Shown one piece after another: positions 9,715 to 20,700 of a stretch of 64,000 bases of DNA (its first letter is position 1; the number at the start of each line of letters is the position of its first letter). A model generated the notes under the pieces. That model saw only the letters and a list, made by a program, of their open reading frames with translations. It was not told the origin of the DNA and searched no databases. Location of the stretch: the NCBI GenBank assembly GCA_013416795.1, contig RQSC01001240.1:1-64000 (forward strand), given 5' to 3'. This DNA is from Prasinococcaceae sp. CCMP 1430 (taxonomy: Eukaryota; Prasinodermophyta; Palmophyllophyceae; Prasinococcales; Prasinococcaceae). The translations under genes were made by a program, and so were the position numbers.

Positions 9715-11738
9715 CTATGAGCGTGCGTTATGACTCGGATGATGGTACTGCGGCACCAGGAAGGAGCCGCCCATCGAGCCTGGCATGTACACAGGCATTG
9801 CGTGCGGCACGCCACCGTTGGCGCGCGCCGCGGCCATCGCCACCGATGTGGCGCTCATATGAGGGGGCACATATGGCATGGTGGACGCGGTGGCTGTGCT
9901 CGACTTTACGCCGACGCCACTGGTCGCCTCTACGGTTGTCGGCCGCCCCGTGCCTGCATGCATGCCCGCAGAAGTCTCGTGGTGCACGGCGGCGCCATCA
10001 GCACAGCTACCAGCGTGCTTCTGGCGCGCGAGAGCGGCAGAGTGCTGCTGTCGCATGTATGCCTGAGTGTGCGCATGCGCGTGCGCTGCGTGATGCACGG
10101 CGTGCTCGGCCATGGGTGACAGCTGCGGCGGAGGCGAGGATGAGAGGCGCACCGCCTCGGCGGTTTGCATGGCGACCGCCGCGTGCGTATCGATGCCCGC
10201 CATCGCCCCCGTCGACAGCACGCGCCCGCGGCCGGGCACGTAAAAGTGACGCTGCGCCGTGGTGCGCTGCATGTGGGCCATCGGCCCGCCGGTACCACCT
10301 CCGTATGCGGAGTTCAGCGGCATCGCGTGCGCGTGATGCGGGTACAGGTGGTACGCGTGTGGTGCGTACATCTGCGCCATCGCAAAAGCATGTGGGGGTG
10401 GGTATCCTCCCATGGCCATGGAGGGCGCAGCAACATCGAACTGGCGCGCGGCGAAGCGGTCGGCGAGCGCCCCCAGAAGTTCGGCGGCGCGCGGTGACAC
10501 GCACTGAGTTGACACGCTCTCCGGGGCAGCGCTGCGCGCCTGGCGCTGCAGGCCGCTTGCGTCGCCACCGTCGCCGCCAACGGAGCTCATTGACCTGTCC
10601 GTAGCAGCATCAGGTCCCGCCACGACCACCGCTTCCATCGTGACCCCAGACGCACGGTGGAAGCGCCAGAGCTTCTCCAGGCCGTATTCAAGGTCAAACT
10701 CATCGTTCAACCTCACGGCGAGGCGCTCGAAGTGGGCATAGAACGCGTCGCGACCGGCGGAAGAGCGCGAGCACGCGGTATAGAGGAAACGAATGACCCA
10801 AGTAGCGCCATGATCGGGGCGCACGTCGCCGCTGCCGCTCGTGAGGATGTGCTGCCTCGCGAGACCCCCGTGCTGCGCCCGCTGCGCCTGCTGTGCCTTG
10901 CCCGTCTGGGCATCGGCCAGAGCCTCACGGACGAACTCGTCAAAGGCGCCTTCGAGCTGCGGGTGCATGAGGAGCAGATTGGCCCAGAACTGGTAGAGAT
11001 TGAGCTTTGTAAGCGCGCGGCGCCCATGACGCGACGAGGAGGATGTTGACGGCGCCTCGGCGGCGATGGGGCCGCCGCGCTCCCACCGCGGCGCGGAAGA
11101 TGCCGCCGGGCACGAAGGCGGCGACTGGGGTGCCTCGGGCGACGCGCTTCCGTCCGATGCGCTGTCACCGCGCTCCGAGCCTCGGTGGCTGTTCGCGCGG
11201 GGGCTGCGAGCATGGCCCGTGGCGACGGCCGCGGCGCCACGCTGCGCGCCCGCCTTGCACGCGGCGACGAAGGCACAGTAGACGGTATAGTCCTCCGTGG
11301 CAGCTTCGGTGGGGAGGCGATCGCCCGGCGCGCGCACACGTTCCAAGGCGGGCGCGAGCGCCGCTGCCGCCCGGCGGGTGAACAGGCAGGCGACCTGCTT
11401 CGGAGGCGAGTAGCCTCCGATGCCCGCGCGGCGGGGCCCGGCGCCGCCGTTGCTTCTCAGGCCGCCGAGCGTCGCTTCCGTGATGGGGGACGCCGCGTGA
11501 GACGCCGCGGGCGCGGATGCGGGGCGGGGGCGTGCCTCATGCGGGACAGGAGATAGAGAGGGCGAAGGGGATGCGAATGGCGAGGCGGCGTTGGGGCTTG
11601 ACTCGCCACCCGTGCGCTCCGCGACCCGCGGCGGTGCGGGCGTGACGACTCTTGGCTTGGCCTCCAACACGTCGCCGCCGCGCACCTCCCCCTCGCCGCC
11701 CTCGCTGCCCGCCGCATTCGCAAATGTCCGAGTCCTCC
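9715..11738 (-). CDS. LARP1-type DM15-repeat protein, N-terminus undefined
   Basis: The reading frame runs from upstream of 11738 down to a stop at 9715. Its core (about 10630-11030) shows DM15 repeats: LNLYQFWANLLL followed by FDEFVREALADA, then WVIRFLYTACS, FYAHFERLAVRL and EYGLEKLWRFH. The DM15 region of LARP1 has the same order (LYRFW, EF..LA..DA, FRFYS, F..DF, YGLEKFWAF) and binds capped 5'-TOP mRNAs. The C-terminal third is His/Met/Pro-rich low-complexity sequence. No La motif is visible upstream, so it may be a DM15-only protein or its 5' exons may lie elsewhere. A possible splice acceptor (ctgcag) lies at 11739-11744; the frame stays open above it only as GC-rich sequence. The domain call is good; gene limits at the 5' end are uncertain. 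Confidence 0.65.
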
Positions 11739-12140
11739 CTGCAGCGCGCGCGCACGGGCCGCAGCCACGGACAGGCCGGGGGACAGGCGGGCGGGCGGAT
11801 ATGCATCGCGACGCGCGCGGCGCGCCAGCATGGCGCGTGGCGCGCCAGCGTGGCATGTGTCGCGTACAGCCTGTCAGCGGCGCGTGCTCGCGCTCGCGCG
11901 AGGGAGGTCTCTGCCTGCCGCCGCAGGCAATCGCGGGCGGCTCGAGCTCTGGGGGGCGGGCGCTGCGTCCTTTCCTCCCTCCAGGCACGGCAGTTGATCT
12001 CTTCTCTCTCTCTTTCTCGCGCGCGCGTGGCCGCGGTCGCGCCTTCGGCGGCAGCGGGCGGGCGCCCCCCCCCCCACACCGCCCACACCTCCCCCACCGC
12101 ACCTTTGGCGCCGCCGCCGCGGCCTCCGGCGCGGCGCGCG

Positions 12141-12340
12141 NNNNNNNNNNNNNNNNNNNNNNNNNNNNNNNNNNNNNNNNNNNNNNNNNNNNNNNNNNNN
12201 NNNNNNNNNNNNNNNNNNNNNNNNNNNNNNNNNNNNNNNNNNNNNNNNNNNNNNNNNNNNNNNNNNNNNNNNNNNNNNNNNNNNNNNNNNNNNNNNNNNN
12301 NNNNNNNNNNNNNNNNNNNNNNNNNNNNNNNNNNNNNNNN
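12141..12340. other. Assembly gap (200 N)
   Basis: A run of 200 N, flanked on the left by C-rich low-complexity sequence. It separates the exonuclease from the DM15 gene; the 3' end of the exonuclease is lost in it. Confidence 1.
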
Positions 12341-13252
12341 GGCGTCGCGCGCGAGGCGCGCGGCCGCTTTGGCCTGGGCTCGGGCGGCCGCGCGCGTCTC
12401 CCGCCGCTCGGCCTCGCGCTGCAGCCGCTCCTTCTTGGCGAGCTTCTTGTCGAGGCGCGCGGTGCGCGGAGCGCCCGTGATGGTCTCCAGCACGCTCGGG
12501 CGCTCCACCGCGCTCCACGACATAGTAGGCGCGCCGCCGCGCTCGTACGCCTCGGCGACAGCCTCCGAGCCCATCGAGCTCACCCACGCGTCCCAGATCT
12601 GCACGCACGCATGCGCGTCGAGCGCGGCGTACTCCTGCTGCGCGGAGGAGAGCGGGCGATCCTCCCAGTCGGAGCACTGCTGGCGCTTGTCAAGCGGGGC
12701 GCCAAGCGTCGCTCGCGCGAGGCCGCTCAGACCGCGCGCTCGGCGCACGGCGCCGGGGGCCTGCGGGCACGAGCGAGCGAGCGAGCGAGTGTGAGCGGGT
12801 GAAATGGAGGGAGAGAGAGGTGGAGAGATGGGGAGGGAGCGAGGGAGAGGGACAGGAAGAGCGCCAGCTGCTGCGCGAGGGACACCGCAGGAGCGCGCGC
12901 TATCGCCAGCGCTGTCGCGCACCTTGGGCCCCAGCGCGCGCGCCACGCGTGCGAGGTCTACGACGCGCGTCGCCCTGAGTCCCGCGAGCGACTCCGCCCG
13001 CGGGTAGGAGCTTGCCAGCCGTCTGAGGTCGTAGCCCACCACGTAGCCGACCAGTTGCGTGTCGTCTCCCTCGAAGAGCTCCCCGATTGCCGCGCCGACC
13101 CGCTCGACGCCCTCGTCGCCCTCCTCTGCGGCGATGCGGAAGAGGTCCACGAGCACGCACGCGTCGCGCGACGCCAGCTGGCAGAGCGCGACGGGTCGCA
13201 TTGGCTCCGCACGGTCGGTCTGTGGCCGCCACTCGCAATCGAGGCCCACCAT
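12341..13252 (-). CDS. DEDDy-type 3'-5' exonuclease (EXD/Mut-7/WRN-like), 3' end in gap
   Basis: The N-terminus opens MVGLDCEWRP with the DxE metal motif, followed by a VALCQLAS strand, then LVGYVVGYDLRRL (second Asp) and, after the intron, SSAQQEYAALDAHACVQIW with the Tyr...Asp of the third exonuclease motif. These are the four acidic residues and Tyr of DEDDy ribonuclease D/WRN-like exonucleases, which trim RNA or DNA 3' ends. Intron 12761-12922 (GTGCGCGAC ... CTGCCCGCAG, 162 nt, stop-free) interrupts the region before LSGLARATLG. A Lys/Arg/Glu/Ala-rich tail (KKLAKKERLQREAERRE) runs into the gap. The frame stays open for a few residues above the Met (TTLRGAP fits the family), so the true start may be in a missing 5' exon. 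On the other strand an unrelated exon starts only 27 bp away. Confidence 0.75.
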
Positions 13253-13278
13253 CGGCGCGCCGCGCAGCGTCGTCAGCG

Positions 13279-13405
13279 GTCGGCGCCAAGGTCGAGGTCA
13301 TGTACACTGACGACGACAGCTGGTACGAGGCGACGGTGGAAAGCGGTAGCAAGAATGGCATCGTGGTGGTGTACGAGTACGACGGCTCCAAAGAGAAGCT
13401 CACGC
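13279..13405 (+). pseudogene. Orphan Tudor-like exon
   Basis: About 42 codons after a plausible acceptor (cgtcgtcag) read VGAKVEVMYTDDDSWYEATV and continue to YEYDGSKEKLT. This is the typical Tudor/SGF29-like pattern, a small barrel that reads methylated histones or arginines. It runs into the single N at 13406, and I find neither a preceding nor a following exon: the DNA upstream codes the exonuclease on the other strand. It looks like the stump of a gene left by an assembly join. Confidence 0.5.
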
Positions 13406-13562
13406 NCCCGCGCCCCCCCCCGCGCAGCAGCGCCCGTGTGGCGCGCGCGCGCTCGCGCTCGCGCGCACCTGGGGTTTTGGGTTAAGGTTTCAATTAAGGT
13501 TGAAACAACTCAGGGTTAAACATTTCAGTCGAGGTGACACGACTGCAATACGTGCGCATCGC

Positions 13563-15344
13563 TCAGGCACGGCCGCTACCGCCCCCGTGCTTGTGCGTAG
13601 ACAGGACCGGAAAGGCCGGCATGACTCTGAGCGGCGGCCCGCCCTTCTGGTAGTAAAACTGGTGGAGGCTCGAAGAGCCGATGGCTTCGACCCCAACGCT
13701 GGCGTTGAGCGCGCTGAGCTCGGCCATGACGCAATCGACGCCGCGGCGCGCGCCGCCTCCGGCGCTGCAAAGCGTGCCAGCGAGCACGTTTTCGCTGCCG
13801 AATTTCTTGTCGAGGGCCCTCTTGACCACGGCCATGCACCTGTCGCTCGGCAGGCCGCACCGCCTTTCTTTTGGTTTTCGCGCTGCGAGGCGGTTTTGTT
13901 CCCTGAGAGTCCTGCTGCCGTCTGGCCCGACATCGGTCGCCAGGTACACCGCCCTCGCGCCGCGCTGCGCTCGCAGGCGCTCGGCTGACGCATTGACTTC
14001 CTGCACGAGGGCAGCGCAACGCGCGCGGGGCGAATCCAGCACGCGCCGGACCTTCGGCTCGTTCATCCATCCGCACAGGCGCTCCGTGCGCACCTGCAGA
14101 CCTGCATACGCGTCGCGGCTCTCGCTCGGGAGCGCGGCGCGCACTTCCTTAATCGCCTGCCTTTGGAGTCCTTGAGCAAAGCTGAAGAATCCCGCTGGCG
14201 GTGGCTACATGTGGGACTTGGGGCCGATCGTCTTCGACTGCGTGCCGCTGCTCTTGCTGGCCGTGTGGTCGGAGGGTCTCTCGGCGCACAACAGCCTCCC
14301 AAATCTGGCCTCTTTAGACCTTGCATTGGACCGACTGCCGTCCCCGTTGCCATTTCTGTAGAGCCTCGCTGCGGCATCCAACTGCTCCGGGCTGATTCTC
14401 TGGTTCATCATGCCGCGCCACGAGGCCAAGTACACGCAGGCGGGCTGCCCGGTGGCGTTGAGGAGCGCTGGCGCCCGCGATTGGGTGTCGTGGGCGGCGA
14501 GCGCCGCCTCAGCAAGCAAGGCGGCCTCGCCACAGTCGGTGGCAGTACGGGTGCCATGCGCGTACTCGCCGGGCGCGAACGCGTGCGCGTAGCTGCCCAG
14601 CTCTCGCTCCTTGCGCACGTCCTCCCACGGAAAGTGCCACCTCTCATATCCCACGACATCGCACGCGGCGAGTGCCTCGCGCGCGGGCACCACTGGGCAT
14701 CCAGCGAGCGACAGGAAGTCCCCCGCTTGTCGCGAGGCGTCGAACTCGCCGCCGACAGCGCTCGACTCGTCCGCCGCGGCTCGCGCGTGCTGGGGCGACC
14801 CCTCCGGTGCGGCGAGCGCTGGCGTGTGCAGCAGCGGCTTCTCTCCACGGGACATGGCCGGCGTGGCCAGAACGAAGCCTGTGTCGCGCGCGAAGGCGCA
14901 CAGCTGCCCGAGCGATGCCAGCGCCATCCCCAGCTGCTCGCCCACCGAACCCACGACGATCACGCCGCGCGCGTCCGCCAGGCGCATCTCGTCGGCGCGG
15001 GCACCGGCGGCAGCCGCCGCCGCCGCTGCGCACAGAGCGGATTCTGACGACGAGGACGACTTCGATGCAGAGGGTATCTCTAGCAGCAGTCCCCCCGCAC
15101 AGCAGCGGCCGTGCACAGATACGAGGGCGTTGCGCGCTGCTGCTTCCGCTCCGAAGCGATGCGCGCGTTGCGTGATGGCGTTACGGCTCGCCTCGTCTGC
15201 TCTTGAGGCCGCCTTGCCGCTCTCGCAGGAACGCACTCTCACGACAGGCGATGCTGTCGTGCAGCTGAACGCTCTGCAGGCTTTGGGCACGTGTCTCGAG
15301 GCGCTCGCGCGTGTCGACGAGGCGATATCAGTGGAGCACAACAT
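13563..15344 (-). CDS. GDP-fucose O-fucosyltransferase-like protein
   Basis: Two exons on the minus strand end at 13563. Exon 1 has a family-like opening strand and helix (ARGVIVVGSVGEQLGMALAS, then LCAFARDTGFVLATP), the element that binds the donor in O-fucosyltransferases, followed by GYERWHFPWED and CVYLASWRGMMNQ. Intron 14182-14319 (AAG|GTCTAAAG ... TTCTTCAG, 138 nt) joins in phase to give SNASFAQGLQRQ. Exon 2 has RAVYLATDVGPDG, RRCGLPSDRC and a C-terminal VDCVMAEL...GSSSLHQF like the family's (D-M-E..SSFS) end. Such enzymes act in the ER/Golgi. The start is uncertain: Met codons lie at 15344 and 14987, and the region upstream of 15000 is low-complexity and also open on the plus strand. 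The family is likely; the exact acceptor is unknown. Confidence 0.6.
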
Positions 15345-15489
15345 CGCGTCGCTGCTGGCAGAGCTCCAATTGAGTCCTGAGCCTCCGGAGGATCGCGTGG
15401 AGGCGCTCGGTGCGACGGACCATGCCGAGCTGCCACGCCTGCTGCCTTCAGTTGTGCTCGCGTGGCCAGGCGTCAGGGCGNCCTCGCGG

Positions 15490-17670
15490 ATGCGCTCAGG
15501 TGTGGAGCGCATTGCGAGCGCGAGAGTGCAGGGCGGGCGGGCACGCGCGGAGGGCGCTGCGCCCTGGGCGGTCGGCCTCGTCCTCGTCTCGGGCATGTGC
15601 TCGCTGGCGCTGGCGCTGGCCAAGGCGGCACTGCGGTGGCCGGCGCCAGGGCACGCGGGCGGTGCTGACGACGTGGAGGCCGGCCTATGGTGGGCCATGG
15701 CGGCGTGGACGGCCACGGCCGGGGCGGGCGCGCTGTGGGTCGCGCGCGCGCGCGTGCGCGCGCATGTCCGTCAGCGGTCGAGCGATCTGGAGGACCCGCT
15801 GCTGGGCGGGGAGTCGCAGGAAGGCTCCGGCGGCGGCCGAGCTGGCGCCGTGCGCAAGCTCGCCAAGCTGAGCGCGCCCGACTGGCACGTCCTCGCGGGG
15901 GCGAGCTTCTTCCTGGTGGTGGGCGCCGTGGCAAACGCGGCCGTGCCGCGCTTCAGCGGCGGGGTGGTCAACGCTGTCTCGTTCGGGTACGACCGCAGCG
16001 CCTTCCGCACGCAGCTGTGTCTGCTCACGGGCGCCGCCGTCGTGAATGGCATCGGATCCGGCTGCCGCGGCGCGCTCTTCCTGATACAGATTGCCCGCTT
16101 GAACCGGCGCGTGCGAGAGCGCCTCATGGAGGCCTTGCTGGCCCAGGACCTCTCGTTCTATGACGTCACTCCTCTGGGGGACATCACCAGTCGCATGAAC
16201 AACGACACCAGCAAGCTGACGGACACGCTGGGCCTCAATACGAACGTGCTGCTGCGCAACTTGGTCTCGATTGCCTTTCTCCTCGGCTTCATGCTGCACT
16301 TGGAGCCGCGGCTCACGTTGCTGACGTTCGCGGTGGTGCCAGTCGCCACTGTGACGAGCAAAGTGTACGGAACATTCTATCGGAAGAAGACCAAGGAGAC
16401 GCAGACGAGCTTAGCCGAGGCCGGTACGGTCGCTGACGAGACGCTCGGGGCCCTGGCGACGATCCGCTCGTTTGCCGCCGAGGAGCTCATGGCGGCCGCA
16501 TATTCGGAGAAGCTCGAAACATTCTACGTACTGCAAAAAATCCAGGCCTATTGGTACATCGCGTACATGGCCACGATGACCGCATTGCCACAGCTCAGCC
16601 AGGCGCTTGTGCTCTTGTACGGCGGACACCTGGTGCTGGAGGGTCGCACGCAGCCGGGGACGCTCGTATCGTTCCTGCTCTATCAGCAGACCCTCTCGAG
16701 CGCGTTCTCCAATTTGGGCGACGTCTACTCGCAGATGATGCAGGCCCTCGGTGCAGCTGACAAAGTGCTCGAGCTGCTCGAGCGCGTTCCTCTCTTCGAC
16801 AACCGCTCCGGTGCCGTGCGTCCGTTGGAATGCCGTGGCGAGGTGGCGCTCGTGGGCGTCCAGTTCCAGTATCCTGGCCGTGACCGCGTCGTACTCAAGA
16901 ACTTCAGCCTTTGCGTGAAGCCCGGGGAGTGCTGCGCGCTGTGTGGACCGTCGGGGGGCGGCAAATCGTCCATCGTCAAACTCATACAGCGATTTTATGA
17001 GCCGGACCTCGGGCGCGTGCTCTTCGACGGGCGTGACCTGCACACGCTCGACGCGCACTGGCTGAAACGTCAGATCGGGCTGGTGGGCCAGGAGCCTGTG
17101 TTGCTGGCGCGCAGCGTGCGTGAAAACATCCTTTTTGGGCTCGAAGGCGAGGGCACTACTGAGGAGATGGAGGCGAGGATGATTAAGGCGGCGCAGAGGG
17201 CCAACGCACACGCCTTCGTGTCCGCGCTGCCCGACGGCTACGAAACTCAGTGCGGCGAGAAAGGGACGATGCTAAGCGGCGGGCAGAAGCAGCGCATTGC
17301 CATAGCACGGGCGCTCGTGCGCGAGCCGCGCCTGCTGCTGCTTGATGAGGCCACCAGCGCGCTCGATGCCGAGAGCGAAGCGCTCGTGCAGGCTGCTCTG
17401 GAGGAGCTCATGACGGGACGCACGACGCTGGTCGTCGCGCATAGGCTCAGCACGATCGCGGCTGCCGATCGAATCGTGGTGGTCGAGGGCGGGGAAGTGG
17501 CCGAAGCTGGGACACACGAGGACCTGATTCGGCGAGATGGGACGTATGCGCAGTTGGTACGACGGCAGCTAGGCGGCGGCTCGAGCAGGGCGAGCAAGGC
17601 GTTGCTCATGGCGGGCGGCGAGCAGGACGACGAGGAAGGCGCCGAAGATGCGCCACCAACGCTTGAGTGA
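15490..17670 (+). CDS. ABCB-type half transporter (TAP/TAPL-like)
   Basis: Begins at the first ATG after the single N at 15481. Two N-terminal hydrophobic segments (about 15570-15625 and 15690-15740) precede a six-helix ABC membrane domain (about 15880-16790), recalling the extra TMD0 of TAP/ABCB9. The nucleotide-binding domain has Walker A GPSGGGKSS, Q-loop VGQEPVL, signature LSGGQKQR, Walker B LLLLDEATSALD and switch His in VVAHRLST, so it should be an active ATPase. The coupling segment TPLGDITSRMNNDTSKL is typical of ABCB half transporters, which work as dimers and export peptides or lipids into organelles; the substrate cannot be told. The tail is acidic (GGEQDDEEGAEDAPPTLE). An open frame continues upstream past the N, but it is not part of any ABC transporter I know and overlaps the fucosyltransferase gene. 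It ends 96 bp from the convergent SbcD-SbcC gene. Confidence 0.9.
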   Translation: MRSGVERIASARVQGGRARAEGAAPWAVGLVLVSGMCSLALALAKAALRWPAPGHAGGADDVEAGLWWAMAAWTATAGAGALWVARARVRAHVRQRSSDLEDPLLGGESQEGSGGGRAGAVRKLAKLSAPDWHVLAGASFFLVVGAVANAAVPRFSGGVVNAVSFGYDRSAFRTQLCLLTGAAVVNGIGSGCRGALFLIQIARLNRRVRERLMEALLAQDLSFYDVTPLGDITSRMNNDTSKLTDTLGLNTNVLLRNLVSIAFLLGFMLHLEPRLTLLTFAVVPVATVTSKVYGTFYRKKTKETQTSLAEAGTVADETLGALATIRSFAAEELMAAAYSEKLETFYVLQKIQAYWYIAYMATMTALPQLSQALVLLYGGHLVLEGRTQPGTLVSFLLYQQTLSSAFSNLGDVYSQMMQALGAADKVLELLERVPLFDNRSGAVRPLECRGEVALVGVQFQYPGRDRVVLKNFSLCVKPGECCALCGPSGGGKSSIVKLIQRFYEPDLGRVLFDGRDLHTLDAHWLKRQIGLVGQEPVLLARSVRENILFGLEGEGTTEEMEARMIKAAQRANAHAFVSALPDGYETQCGEKGTMLSGGQKQRIAIARALVREPRLLLLDEATSALDAESEALVQAALEELMTGRTTLVVAHRLSTIAAADRIVVVEGGEVAEAGTHEDLIRRDGTYAQLVRRQLGGGSSRASKALLMAGGEQDDEEGAEDAPPTLE

Positions 17671-17766
17671 GCGGGTGTGCGCGCCGTAGCCAAGTGAACG
17701 CATTTGTATAGTGGAATTCTTTTCGAGATCTGTATGGTACGTATCGTACAAAGCCAACGCGCCACC

Positions 17767-20700
17767 TCACGGCGAGCCGTCCAGCACGACGAAGCTCCTG
17801 TCGTCCTCCTTGACCACAGTGTCCACTTTGGCGAACGCTCCTTCAAGCGCGCTGTTGGCTTGACACACGACGAGCACTGTGCCATAGCTCAGCCTACGGA
17901 AGAGGCGCGCGGCGGCGTGCATGCCGTCTTCGTCAAGGTGAGCGAGGGCCTCGTCGAGAACGAGGAGCTCAACGCGGCATGCTGCGCTCTCGGCGGCGAG
18001 CTCGCCGTACGCCAGCGCGAGCGCGAGCGCAACACGACGGCGCTCCCCGCCGCTGCACTGCTTGAGCGAGCGCGTCACCATCTCACCACTCTTTGAGCGT
18101 ATGCGGATCTCCCTTCCGACGCGCTGCAGCGCGCCGCCCCTGGCGCTCTTGGACTGCGTCGTCGCGCTCAGCGCGAGCGTGATGCCGCCACCGCTAAGCT
18201 CGCGCAGCAGCTCGCAGCTGCGCGCGGTGAGAGACGAGAGTGCCTCATCGAGGACAAACGACTGCACACCGCGCCGCCCAAACGCGACGTCGAGCTCTTT
18301 GCTGACCGCCTCCTCCTCCGCCAATGCCAATTCCGCCTTTTCCGTGCGTGCCAGTGCGTCCGCCTCGGACTTCGCGAGCGCACGGAGGCGTGCTTGCTCG
18401 GAGAGATGCGGGTTTGGAGTCAGCTCGCGAGCGCGCGCGTCCGCCTCTGCGGCCGCCCGCGCGTGCTCCGCGCGCGCAGCGCTGTCGACGCTCGTGGAAG
18501 CGCTGGCACACGCGCGATCAAGTGCGGTTGCGTACGCGCGCATGTTGGCCGGAAGTGCGCTCGAATCGACGGAGAGGGTCGCGTCGCCTGCCCTGGTTGT
18601 GTCATGACTGCGACAGCGTGCAGACGCGAGCATGGGTCAGCTGCTCTGTGCAAGCGAGCGAAGAGCAAGGCGGACTGCGCGGCGCGCATCCACGGGCACG
18701 CATGCGCGCCGCGGCCCGACCGCACGCACAGGATGTCGGCTGTCGATGCAGAATGGTCGAGTGCCCTCCCGATGGTGGACATCATCGAGTCCGCTCTGCG
18801 CAGCGCCGATTGCAAGGCGTCTCGCGCGGCTGCTTGCTCGGCGCCACGCGTCGCCTCTTCGCGCAAATCCTCGAGTTCTCGCCTGCGTGCATCCTCTAAT
18901 GCTCGCGCTCGAGCGTCTGCGTCCGCACGCAGCGCGGCTGCTTCCTCCGCGAGCGCTGTCGCACGCGCTGCCACGCTTGCTACAGCAGCTTCAAGTTCGA
19001 GCCTTCCCGCGGTGAGCACTGCGGCATCCACGGGCTGAAGGCATCTGTCACACGTTGCCACGCTGTCTGCGCCACCCATTGCGTGGTCGAGACGATGGGC
19101 GAGCGCGCCCTGCTCGGCGACTGCCGCCGTTGCACGCGCCTCAGCGTCGGCGGCAATATCTCGCGCGTGCGCGGCGTCAGCCTCGAGCGAACTGAGATGC
19201 GCATCTGAGGCGGATTGCGCGCCACCTTCGGCGCCCGCTCCCGTGCACGTGTTGTCACTGGCCTCGCAAAGAGTGGCTGCCTCGCCCATGATGCGATGGA
19301 GGCTCAGTCGCGCCTGCAGCAGCTCAGTGCACGTGCGCTGTGCCTCGACTTCGAGCTCGTTGGTGCGAGCCTGAGCGGCTGCGACCTCTTCTGCGCTTGC
19401 AGCGTCCCACGCGGCGGCGCGGGCGGCGCACGCGTCCGCCTCATCAGCGAGGCGTGCGACGAATTCAGCGAGTTTCGCGGACTCGGCAGCGGTGGCTACG
19501 CGAGATTCGCGCGCGCTCTTGAGCCTCGAGGACGCCTCCTCCGAAGCTGCCTCCCACACGTCCATCGGCACTACCCGCATCATCGCACGCTTCATCTCCG
19601 TATCTGTCGAGTCGATCATGCAACCGACTGAGATAGTGTGCTGCCCATGGAAAGCGACGCTCGAGAGCAGGTCTGCAGGCAGCAATGCGCTGTCGATGGC
19701 CTCCTGCGTGAGCGCCATCTCCTGCGTCGTCATGTCGCGACCGCCGAGTGTGAATGTGAGCGCCTTCTTTCCGCCCCGGCTCCTCGAGGTGATACGCTCG
19801 ACAGTGAACGGCGTTCCATTGACAGCGCCCTGGAGGAGCACGCGTGCGCTCGTGCAGTTCTCATTAATCACATCAGCGCCGCTGAGTCCACGCATGGAGG
19901 ATCCCTCCGGCCGTGGATCGGTTTCCCCGGAAAGTGCCCACAGCGGCGCCATCACCAGCGAGGTCTTTCCGGCTGCAGAATTGCGATGCACGCGCGTCAG
20001 CCAATGCGTGCGCGGATACGCGTGCTGCGCGCGTGTAGGGGTGGCTCGTGCGCGCAATGCGCACTCGTACCGCCGTTCGATGACGATGACGTCAGCCCCC
20101 CCGCCTGCACTCCGGCTTCTCCGTCCCTGTTGCTGCCAGTCACCATACGCACTCCTCGATTTTCTAGTGGGTAAGTCACCTCGTTTGCAAACGGACCAAA
20201 GCCCTCTACGGTCACACTCGAGAACCTCACGTGCGTCGGAGGGCGCTCAGCCTCCCCCACGCCTTCCTGTGCGAGTGACTCGAGCAGCGCGAGGCCTTCT
20301 GAAAGCGCGTTCGGCGAGAGCGACATTTTTGTGTCGCTATTGCACTCAGCATAGGCGCGCAGCAGCGCGGTCGGTGCCATACGAGCCGCTCCCTCTATCC
20401 GTTCGGCGCGCGTCTCCGGTTTGCGCACGACGTCAACTGCCACCCCTGCCGCGCGCAACGCATCTACCATCTCCTGCGTAGCATCAGACTCAGCGACGCT
20501 CAAAGATCCCTCGCTTTCAAGCGTCATCCGCACGCGGTCGCCCTCGCGCGGAGCGCGCGGAGTGGCATGCACGCTGCGCCCTTCGCGCAGAGCGGTCGCG
20601 TGCGTTGCGCGACCGACCACTCCAAGCACGGCCTCGCTCGATGTGGCGCAGTCAGCGCCGTCGCGGTCTGTCACGGCACAATCGTCCAGCGCTGCCAGCG

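Noticed and set aside
14611-15480. Plus-strand in-frame extension of the ABC transporter by 290 codons
   Set aside because: It crosses the single N at 15481, overlaps the fucosyltransferase exon, and has no ABC-family counterpart; the transporter start at 15490 is sufficient.
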